Positions 33,814-41,147 of a stretch of DNA of 64,000 nt are shown one piece after another. Position 1 is the stretch's first letter. Each line of letters opens with the position of its first letter. The stretch lies in contig NC_018011.1 in NCBI RefSeq assembly GCF_000265365.1, positions 1,736,001 to 1,800,000 on the forward strand. Reading direction: 5' to 3'. A program made the position numbers and the translations under genes. The notes beneath the pieces were generated by a model. That model was given only the letters and a program-made list of their open reading frames with translations. It searched no databases and had not been told where the DNA came from. Source of the stretch: Alistipes finegoldii DSM 17242 (lineage in GTDB: Bacteria; Bacteroidota; Bacteroidia; Bacteroidales; Rikenellaceae).

Positions 33814-36462
33814 TTATTCGAGCATTTTATCGCAGTTCAGGATATTCTGGGTCTTGTCGTAAATCAGGTTGTAGGCGCCCTGCTGCCAGTAGTAGCAGAT
33901 CGCCGAGGCATCGAACGTGATGTTGGGGTTATCGCTGATGTCGAGGTGGTAGATCAGGTGGGAGATCGTGTCGTCGATCTTGCGCAGGTCGTTCGAGCCG
34001 ATGTAGAATCCGCGCAGGCCGGTGTGCTGGTAGAGTCCCGTGGGCCATTCGCGCAGGCAGCGGTTGCCCTGAGCGTCGCGCTGGCCGCGGATGGCGTAGA
34101 CCGTCAGGCCCGCGCAGTTGAGCGGCGACCACGGGAACTTGTCGAAGGCGTTGTACGAGACGTCCAGCCCGTAGAGGTAAGGCAGCTGCTCGGCCGTGAA
34201 ATCCTTCGGCAGCTTGCTGAGCTTGTTGTAGGTCAGGTCGAGCGAGGTCATCGAAGTCGAGTATTTGCCGGAGAACGACCCTTCGGGGATTTCGTCGATC
34301 ATGTTGCCGCGCAGGATGATGTATGCGACGAGCGATCCCGTCGTGCCGAGACATTTGGGGAACTTCGTGAACTTGTTCGCCGCGAGCGAGAGCTGTTCGA
34401 TGTTCAGGCCCTTGAACGTGCCGTCCTCTTCGCCTTCGAAGCCGTCAATCTCGTTGTAGGAGAAATCGACCGATTTGATGGTGAACTTGCTCTTGGCCGA
34501 GAAGATGTTGGGGAACTTCGTGAATTTGTTGTAGGTCGCCGAGAAGGTCTCGACGTCGTCCATGGTGCAGAAAAGGCCGTTCCCGTCGGCGGGCAGCGAC
34601 GTGAGTTTGTTGTTGTCGAGGTAGAGCTGCGCGGGAGCCACTTCTTTTCCGAACGGATGGATGGTCCCGATCTGGTTTTGGGCCAAGTCCAGCAGGCCGA
34701 TCTTCTTGAGGTTCCGGAACGATTCCGGCACTTCCCGGAGATTGTTGTCGCGGACGTAGAGAATCTGTAGCTTCTCCTTCGCAGGGCCGTTGGCGATGGC
34801 GTTCAGACCCTTGTAGACCTCCTCGGCCGACCACTGCGAGTTGTTGGAAATGTTGAGCGAGATCATCTCCGGGAGCTTGGCGAGCACCATCGGGAACTGC
34901 GTCATCTTGGGGCAGTTGTACACCTCGACGTCGGTCAGCGACTTGAGGTTTGCCAGCTCGTCGGGCAGCGTCTCCAGCTCGCCGTTGGCGACGAACAGGT
35001 ATTCGAGGTTTTCGAGCTTGCCGATGGCCGGGTCGATCGACTTGAGGCCGTTGGTCAGCTTGCCGTGCACCACGTCATAGGGGCGGATACGCTTCTGAAG
35101 TCCGGTTTTGCGGTCGATGATCTCGTCCTCGGTATAGTTCTCCTCGTAGAGCGAGATGCCCGGAATGGTCAGGTTGTGCTCCTTGAGCGCACGGGCGATC
35201 GGCTCGGAGGTCTGCGTCGGCGTGTGGATCAGGCGGAGGAACTCCTTGTTGCGCTCCATGCGGGTGCGCTTCCGCTCGCTCAGGCTCTTGTCGGGCGCGA
35301 TCGAGGGATCGTATTCGAGCAGGTTGGCGTCTTTGTGCGAACCCAGATAAAGCTCGATCAGCTGCGTGAGCTGGCCGATGGCCGCGGGCAGGTGGCCCCG
35401 GAATCCGAAGTCGCTGAGCGTGATCTTCGCCACGCGGCCATTGGAGTGTACCTCCACGCCGGGCTGGATGCCCCACAGGTCGGGGTCCTTGTTGAAGTCC
35501 CAGTTGGTGCCTTCGGGGTAGTTTTCGCCGGAGAAATACCAGTTGGGGCCGTCGAGCGCCTTCCAGATTTCATACAGCGCGTAGTAGTCGCGGATATACT
35601 CGTCGGCCTCGTAAAGCGTGACGCCGACCTTCGTTTCGGTGGTCTTGTTGTCCTCGATGACGAAGTCGAGGTTCTTGGGCCGCTTGTTGTTCTCCAGCAG
35701 CAGCTTGTTCTTGTCGTAGGTCTCGTACCGCATCATTTTGTAGCTGCCGGCCTTGAGCGAAAGCAGCGTGTCGCATTCGAGCGACGAGGTCTGGTAGCCG
35801 AACGTGTCGTCGTCCTCGTCGAAATGGATCGAGAACTTCGTGGGCAGCATCTTGAAGGTCGTCTGTTCGTTGGTCTCGCCCTGTTTTACGGTGAGGCTGA
35901 TGAAAGCGATCTCGTCGAACGTATACTGTCTGTTTGCCGCACGGGTGACGGGCGTCTCGGTGAAGTCCGAAAGGTCCTTGCGGATGGTGAAGCGCACTTT
36001 TCCGCGCGGTTCGACATCGACCGTCAGGTCGTGGACCTGCAGGCCGCCGGCTTCGACGACGAGCCGGTCGTCGAGGGGCATGCCGTTGTATATCAGCTCG
36101 TCGTTCGCGTTGTAGAGCGAGAAGGTGATGATCTGGTACTGTCCCGTCAGCAGCCGCAGCTTCTCGCTGCGCAAGCCGAACTCGGCGCTCTCCTTGTCGG
36201 AGGCCGAGAGCGTCAGCGTCTGGGTGACGGTCGTGCCGTTGCAGCCGAGCGACACCTGCACCTTGGCGGCTTCGTAAAGGTAGTCGAGCTGGGGTTTCTG
36301 CGCCCGGCTGACGGCGTCGTAGGACGCCTCCTTGTAGAGTTTGAACTGGACGTATCCGTAGTCGAGATCGCGGTTGTCGATGCCGTCGTCGTCGGAACAT
36401 CCGCCGGTGAGGGCCGCTGCCAGTGCGAGAATCGCCGCTACGAAAATTTTTAAAAGTTTCAT
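33814..36462 (-). CDS. DUF4458-like plus leucine-rich-repeat surface lipoprotein
   Basis: 882 residues, lipobox LTGGC-SDDDG, a strong surface-export signal. The N-terminal 250 residues (DYGYVQFKLYKEASYDAVS, then LRLLTGQYQIITFSLYNAND) resemble DUF4458, which precedes LRRs in gut Bacteroidetes. From about 290 a plant-type LRR cap (WKALDGPNWYFSGENYPEGT) leads into many repeats (LGLLD-type: IGLLDLAQNQIGTIHPFG, SMTSLDLTYNKLSKLPKDF, YLYGLDVSYNAFDKFP). It should form a long surface solenoid for protein binding. Start 36462 is preferred because the signal peptide begins there; ten extra codons upstream are open. It shares the operon with the BACON-LRR protein and the protease. Confidence 0.83.
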   Translation of the reverse strand: MKLLKIFVAAILALAAALTGGCSDDDGIDNRDLDYGYVQFKLYKEASYDAVSRAQKPQLDYLYEAAKVQVSLGCNGTTVTQTLTLSASDKESAEFGLRSEKLRLLTGQYQIITFSLYNANDELIYNGMPLDDRLVVEAGGLQVHDLTVDVEPRGKVRFTIRKDLSDFTETPVTRAANRQYTFDEIAFISLTVKQGETNEQTTFKMLPTKFSIHFDEDDDTFGYQTSSLECDTLLSLKAGSYKMMRYETYDKNKLLLENNKRPKNLDFVIEDNKTTETKVGVTLYEADEYIRDYYALYEIWKALDGPNWYFSGENYPEGTNWDFNKDPDLWGIQPGVEVHSNGRVAKITLSDFGFRGHLPAAIGQLTQLIELYLGSHKDANLLEYDPSIAPDKSLSERKRTRMERNKEFLRLIHTPTQTSEPIARALKEHNLTIPGISLYEENYTEDEIIDRKTGLQKRIRPYDVVHGKLTNGLKSIDPAIGKLENLEYLFVANGELETLPDELANLKSLTDVEVYNCPKMTQFPMVLAKLPEMISLNISNNSQWSAEEVYKGLNAIANGPAKEKLQILYVRDNNLREVPESFRNLKKIGLLDLAQNQIGTIHPFGKEVAPAQLYLDNNKLTSLPADGNGLFCTMDDVETFSATYNKFTKFPNIFSAKSKFTIKSVDFSYNEIDGFEGEEDGTFKGLNIEQLSLAANKFTKFPKCLGTTGSLVAYIILRGNMIDEIPEGSFSGKYSTSMTSLDLTYNKLSKLPKDFTAEQLPYLYGLDVSYNAFDKFPWSPLNCAGLTVYAIRGQRDAQGNRCLREWPTGLYQHTGLRGFYIGSNDLRKIDDTISHLIYHLDISDNPNITFDASAICYYWQQGAYNLIYDKTQNILNCDKMLE

Positions 36463-36513
36463 ATCTAAAAACCTGTTCTGTATATTCTCCATAAATTGTA
36501 GTCGTATAGAACG

Positions 36514-36539
36514 GGTCCCCGCCCCTTCGAACGGGGACC
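36514..36539 (-). promoter_or_regulatory. Intra-operon hairpin in the widest gap of the SusCD operon
   Basis: GGTCCCCG (36514-36521) pairs with CGGGGACC (36532-36539) around a 10-nt loop. No T-run follows on the minus strand, so it is more likely an mRNA processing or stabilizing hairpin than a terminator. It lies in the 94-bp gap before the DUF4458-LRR gene. Confidence 0.45.
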
Positions 36540-36556
36540 TGTCGTGTGGGTGGTGT

Positions 36557-38590
36557 TTAGAACGCGGGCATACAGTAAACGATGCATTTCATGTTCCAGC
36601 TGCCGTCCAAGAACTGCAGCATGCCGTAGGGAGCCTGCTCCGCTTCGGGTTTGGCCATGGAGACCTGAATCTGCGTGTCGGAGAGGGGTTCGTAGTCGAG
36701 CCACTCGGCGCCCGACATCGGCATGAGCATGATCTGCTGGTAGGGCGAGACTTCCAGTACGGCGTTCGAAGGTTCGGCCGAGGTGTAGGTCAGCATGTAC
36801 TGCGGAACTCCCATGCCGAGGTTCTCGGCGAACGAGGCGAGCAGGTCCGTGTTGCCGCCTGCGACCGCTTCGTAGTTCTCCTTCGTGATCTCGACCAGCG
36901 TCGCGCCGCTCACCAGATCGGGCATGGCGAACTTCACTTCGAAACCCTCGCCGCCACCGCCGATCGGATAATTCTCGTCGTAGATGCACTGGATGAGCGC
37001 AAACCGGCCGTCGGCGTCGGTGAAGACGGCGAATCCGATGTGGGCGATACCCTCGTTCGCCATCGAGCTGCCGCCGCACTTGTCCTTGGCGGGGTCCATG
37101 TCTACGATGACGCCCTCCGCGGTCTTGCGTACCGAGAGCCAGCTCTCCTCGCCGCTCATGGGCTGCAGGTCGTAGTCGAAGAAGGCGACGCCGGTATATT
37201 CGCGGTCCACGGTCAGCGTCGATTCGGGATCGTTCGACCACTCCTTCGTATAGATGAGCTTGTAGCCGTCCCTGACGCCGAATTCGCCGATGTACCAGTC
37301 GTCGGCCGGCAGCTTCTCGAAGGCGGCGCCGATTTCGGTCATGCCTGCGGGGTTGTTCGCCGAGATGGAGCCGGGATTGGCCTCCTGATTGATGGTGGTG
37401 ACGAGATATTGTTTGTATTCGTCGCGGATCTCCGCGTCGATGAGCTGATAGGGGTCGGAGATCGTTTCGGCGACCGCTGCGGGCAGCGCCAGCAGGTATG
37501 CCTTGCGAGCTTTGCCGCCGTTCTCGGTCACGCCCACGGTGAACTGGCGCGACTGTACGACGTCGCTGCCGGGCGTGCTGTCCCACGGCTCCTCGGTCAG
37601 CAGGATCCATGCGAGGTCTTCGGCTTCGGCGCTCAGGTAGGGGGCGCCCCACTGCTGCGTGACCTCCGCGAAGAGGAAGAACTTCGCGCCGTCGATGCTC
37701 TGGACGCTGCCCATCGCGCTGCCCGGAACCCAGTCGCCGTTCATGCTGTTGAAATATTCGGCCTTGGTGTTGAATTTGGTCTCGGCGCTCATGCCGCTGA
37801 CGGAGAAGATGTCGCGGCAGGCCGGAATCGAGATCGGAATCTCGTAGCTCACTCCGGAGTTGTTCTTGTCGGTGAATACCAGCGTCTCCTCGGCTCCGTC
37901 GAGCGGGTAGCGCGAAGCGTCGCCTTGCAGGCGCAGTTCGAGCTGCGCGCCCGGTTCGCCGATGGTCTTGGCCGGGACCTCAAGCCACTCCGGCAGTTTG
38001 CCGAGCACCCATTCGAAGTTGGCCTCCACGAGTACCGGCATCGAAAATCCGGTGCGGCCTTCGGGCCACGTCAGGGCGACGTTTTCGGCCGGTTCGGTGC
38101 CGTAGAGGTAGGTAAGCCCGGTTTCGGTGCTGTTGGGGTTGTAGATGAAGTCGCCGTAGTCGTCCAGCTGACAGGTGCGGAGCGTGAAGCCGCGGTCGAG
38201 CGTGCCGCGCGTGATCGTGGCGATGACCTTGCTCTGGCCGCCCATGGTCAGGGTCACCTCGCAGACGCGGTTGTCGTCGAACTCTTCCAGTTCGGCGGCG
38301 GCGATGACGATCCGGGCCGGGCCCGCGCCGCCGCGCAGGGTCCAGACCTTCTGCGTTCCGTCCTCGATCCAGAACCATGCGGCCGTTGCGGTCGGGACGC
38401 TTGCCTCCCAATCCTGATTGGGGTCGATTTCGATCGTGAAGGTCTCTCCGGCTCCGATGGTCGGGGAGACCGCTTCGGGGAAGTTGGGGCTGGGAGCCTT
38501 GATCTCCTTGTCCGAATCGGAACACGAAGCGGCCGCCAGACATGCTCCCGCGAGCAGTGACATCACCAAGTGTAAATAGTGCCTTTTCAT
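36557..38590 (-). CDS. Large uncharacterized surface lipoprotein of the SusCD operon
   Basis: 677 residues, lipobox AASC-SDSDKE. The N-terminal 110 residues look like a BACON-type sandwich (GETFTIEIDPNQDWEASVP, RIVIAAAELEEFDDNRVCEV). The rest is predicted beta-rich (TRGTLDRGFTLRTCQLDDYG, DVVQSRQFTVGVTENGGKAR) with no recognised catalytic motif. It may match a DUF5003-type family, but I cannot confirm that. Its position (fourth gene after susC, susD and another lipoprotein) is where Sus operons place surface ligand-binding proteins, so a SusE/F-like role is likely. Confidence 0.7.
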   Translation of the reverse strand: MKRHYLHLVMSLLAGACLAAASCSDSDKEIKAPSPNFPEAVSPTIGAGETFTIEIDPNQDWEASVPTATAAWFWIEDGTQKVWTLRGGAGPARIVIAAAELEEFDDNRVCEVTLTMGGQSKVIATITRGTLDRGFTLRTCQLDDYGDFIYNPNSTETGLTYLYGTEPAENVALTWPEGRTGFSMPVLVEANFEWVLGKLPEWLEVPAKTIGEPGAQLELRLQGDASRYPLDGAEETLVFTDKNNSGVSYEIPISIPACRDIFSVSGMSAETKFNTKAEYFNSMNGDWVPGSAMGSVQSIDGAKFFLFAEVTQQWGAPYLSAEAEDLAWILLTEEPWDSTPGSDVVQSRQFTVGVTENGGKARKAYLLALPAAVAETISDPYQLIDAEIRDEYKQYLVTTINQEANPGSISANNPAGMTEIGAAFEKLPADDWYIGEFGVRDGYKLIYTKEWSNDPESTLTVDREYTGVAFFDYDLQPMSGEESWLSVRKTAEGVIVDMDPAKDKCGGSSMANEGIAHIGFAVFTDADGRFALIQCIYDENYPIGGGGEGFEVKFAMPDLVSGATLVEITKENYEAVAGGNTDLLASFAENLGMGVPQYMLTYTSAEPSNAVLEVSPYQQIMLMPMSGAEWLDYEPLSDTQIQVSMAKPEAEQAPYGMLQFLDGSWNMKCIVYCMPAF

Positions 38591-38619
38591 ATCTCTTGTC
38601 TTTTTCTGCTTTAATGGAT

Positions 38620-39564
38620 TTAGCGCGCGTGCGGCGTGATGACTCCGCCCGGTTTCATGCCCTCTTCACGCTGGAGCCGGTCGGCCTCTTCGTCGCTGAC
38701 CCACTCGATGATGTTGTAGAAGTGGCCCACCAGACCGACGTTCTCGCCCATGTTCTCGACGTGGACCTTGATCCAGAGCGTGACGTATTTCTGACACGAA
38801 TTGAAGTAGGAGTCGTAGAGCGGGCTGTTGGTGACCAGAATCTTGTTGTCGCCGAGGATCTGTCCGAAGACCGAGCCTTCGTCTGCGAGTATCTGGTTCT
38901 TGTCCATGGTCACCAGCGGTTCGGCCGGATCGGCCGGGTCGAGGCGGATCGTCACGTCGTAGCTCGAAAAGAGCCAGTCGTGAAGGATGATCATGTTCTC
39001 CTCGGTGGGGTGCTTCTCGGTGCGGATAAGCCGCTGGAGCGAAGTGTTCTCGATGCCGGGATACTGGTTGAGGAAGAGCGAGGTCACGACGCACCAGCCC
39101 GTGAAGTCGTTGACGTCGTAGGGGCAGCTCTTCATCATCACGACCTTGGTCTGGTCGTGGTACAGATTCCAGTTGACCTGTTCGGGCATGACCAGCTTGA
39201 GGATGAAGCCCAGCGAGTCGGTCGGCTCGATGTTGTCGTACAGGCCGCGCACCTCTACGTTGGCGGCGCGCTGGCCGGCCTTTATGGTGATGGTGTTCGA
39301 ACGCAGGGCGTAGTGCAGCCCTTCGATGGCGTTGCTGCCCTTGTCGATGATCTCCACGCCGAACGTACGGTCGTAATCGCACGCGACGGTCGAGGTGACG
39401 GGAACCGAGAAGTATTCCTTGTCCTGAAGCACCATGTAGGTCGCCGCAGTGTCGGCGAACATGACGAACTCCCGGTCCGAATAGGTCTTGTACTCCTCCT
39501 TGCAGCCGGTGAAGAGGGCGGCGAGGAGTCCCGTTGCAAATAAAACCGTGATAATTTGTTTCAT
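38620..39564 (-). CDS. Uncharacterized lipoprotein, Calx-beta/DUF4843-like N-terminal domain
   Basis: 314 residues, lipobox LFTGC-KEEY. The first 150 residues follow the pattern of Sus-operon lipoproteins with a Calx-beta-like sandwich (YSDREFVMFADTAATYMVL, AIEGLHYALRSNTITIKAGQ, LYDNIEPTDSLGFILKLVMP). The C-terminal half has no assignable fold (DUF4984-like is possible but unconfirmed). It is the third gene, 23 bp after susD, the usual SusE-like position, and is probably a surface ligand-binding lipoprotein. Confidence 0.72.
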   Translation of the reverse strand: MKQIITVLFATGLLAALFTGCKEEYKTYSDREFVMFADTAATYMVLQDKEYFSVPVTSTVACDYDRTFGVEIIDKGSNAIEGLHYALRSNTITIKAGQRAANVEVRGLYDNIEPTDSLGFILKLVMPEQVNWNLYHDQTKVVMMKSCPYDVNDFTGWCVVTSLFLNQYPGIENTSLQRLIRTEKHPTEENMIILHDWLFSSYDVTIRLDPADPAEPLVTMDKNQILADEGSVFGQILGDNKILVTNSPLYDSYFNSCQKYVTLWIKVHVENMGENVGLVGHFYNIIEWVSDEEADRLQREEGMKPGGVITPHAR

Positions 39565-39587
39565 TGTTTATGGTCTGTTCGTTGTTG

Positions 39588-41138
39588 CTATCGGTTGCTT
39601 TCGTTGGGCAGAATCTCCGAGCCGGGAGACTCCAGCTCGTGCTGGGGAATCGGCCATACGAAGAGCGGATTGTCCGGAGTGATCTTGAGCGAGCTGCCTT
39701 CGGGCTGCGAGCACGACTGCGGCGTGCGGCGGATGCTGTAGCCGCCGTTCAGGTCGGCGTACTCCCTGCCCCAGCGCTTGAGGTCGTGCAGGCGGAAACC
39801 CTCCATGTAGAGTTCGCGCACGCGCTCGTCGGAGATGGTCTGCAGCCAGTTGTTTTTCGAGACGTTCAGCGTGCCGCCCGAAGCGTAGCGCATCTTGCGC
39901 AGCGCCGTGAGGTCGTTGCCGGCCTTCGTGAAGTCGTTCTTGCGGCAGTAGGCTTCGGCGCGGATCAGGTACTGCTCGGCCAGCCGGAACGGCTTGGGCA
40001 TCGAGACGTGGAAGATCAGCTTGCTGGTGAAGTTGCGGTTGCCGTAGTATTTCACCAGCATCGGCCAGTCCAGTCCGTTGGTGTAGCCGATCGTCAGCCC
40101 CTGCTCCTTGCCGGCGAAGTAACCCGAATAACGCAGGTCGGCGTCGTCGTACAGGTTCAGCGCCGCGGTGGCCGGCACGTAGTCGGGATAGTAGTAGGTG
40201 AGGTCCTTGGTGAAGTTCAGGAACACCGTTCCGAGGGGACTGCCGTAGGAGGTTTCCGTGAAGCCGATGCGCCAGATGATCTCGTAGCTCAGGTCGTAGG
40301 CCCACATGTAGTCGAAGAAGGTGTAGTCGGCGTTGTACTTGGTTTTGGCGTCGGCCAGCTTGAAGGTGTTCTTCTTGTCGTCGATCAGGATGCTCGCGTA
40401 TTCGATGGCGGTATCCCAGTCCTGCATGTAGAGGGCCACGCGGGCGTGCAGCGCCTGAGCGGCCGCCGAGGTGATGTACTCGTTGCTGTAGGCGTCCTCC
40501 TCCTTGTCGAGACGCTTCTCGGCCTCCGCCAGATCGTCGAGCACGAACTTATAGGAGTCGTACAGCGACGCGCGGCGGATCGGCTCCGGCGTGGAGTATT
40601 TGGTGCGGATGACCACGCCCAGCTCCGATTGCGCGGTGGCGGGGTCGTAGGCCTTGCAGTAATTCTTGAGCAGCTCCGAATAGCAGAGCGCGCGGATGGC
40701 GTAGACCTCGCCGGTGTATTCTTCGAGGTCTTCGAGGTTGTCGTCGCTGATTTCGTTCCGCATCACTTCGTCGATGCGTTCGAGGAAGAAGTTGCAGCGG
40801 CTGATGACGGTGTAGAGGTCGGCGTAAACGCCTTCGAGGTCGAGGTCGGTCGGGCGGACGTCCCAGCGCCAGAAGTTGCCGAACTGGTTGCTGTTGCCCT
40901 CGACGGCATAGACGAGGTCGGCCTGAATGTCGGGCAGCAGCGTGAGCCGTCCGCTGAAAAGCGAGCTGCTCTTGAAGGTGGCGTAGATGCCCGTGAGGGT
41001 CTGCTCGGCATCCGCGAAGGTCTTCATGGCATCCTTTTCGGGGATGGCGGATTCGGGGTATTTGTCCAGACACGAAGTGGCGAGGAGAAGCACCGCAAGG
41101 GCGGAAAGTCGGAATTTTATATTGCGTAACATGTTCAT
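39588..41138 (-). CDS. SusD/RagB-family ligand-binding lipoprotein
   Basis: 516 residues, lipobox LATSC-LDKYPESAIPEKDAM, the classic SusD N-terminus. TPR-like helices and typical segments follow (AEQTLTGIYATFKSSSLFSG, VISRCNFFLERIDEVM, YTGEVYAIRALCYSELLKNY, HVSMPKPFRLAEQYLIRAEA, LYMEGFRLHDLKRWG). The lid for the SusC transporter encoded 9 bp upstream. In P. gingivalis the RagB/RagA pair imports oligopeptides, a relevant precedent here because the operon encodes a protease and no glycosidase. Confidence 0.95.
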   Translation of the reverse strand: MNMLRNIKFRLSALAVLLLATSCLDKYPESAIPEKDAMKTFADAEQTLTGIYATFKSSSLFSGRLTLLPDIQADLVYAVEGNSNQFGNFWRWDVRPTDLDLEGVYADLYTVISRCNFFLERIDEVMRNEISDDNLEDLEEYTGEVYAIRALCYSELLKNYCKAYDPATAQSELGVVIRTKYSTPEPIRRASLYDSYKFVLDDLAEAEKRLDKEEDAYSNEYITSAAAQALHARVALYMQDWDTAIEYASILIDDKKNTFKLADAKTKYNADYTFFDYMWAYDLSYEIIWRIGFTETSYGSPLGTVFLNFTKDLTYYYPDYVPATAALNLYDDADLRYSGYFAGKEQGLTIGYTNGLDWPMLVKYYGNRNFTSKLIFHVSMPKPFRLAEQYLIRAEAYCRKNDFTKAGNDLTALRKMRYASGGTLNVSKNNWLQTISDERVRELYMEGFRLHDLKRWGREYADLNGGYSIRRTPQSCSQPEGSSLKITPDNPLFVWPIPQHELESPGSEILPNESNR

Positions 41139-41147
41139 AGTCCCGTT

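Noticed and set aside
35065..36453. Long plus-strand frame antisense to the LRR lipoprotein
   Set aside because: No recognisable domain; it overlaps fully the DUF4458-LRR gene, which has a lipobox and repeats. The same applies to other plus-strand frames in 28,700-44,000.
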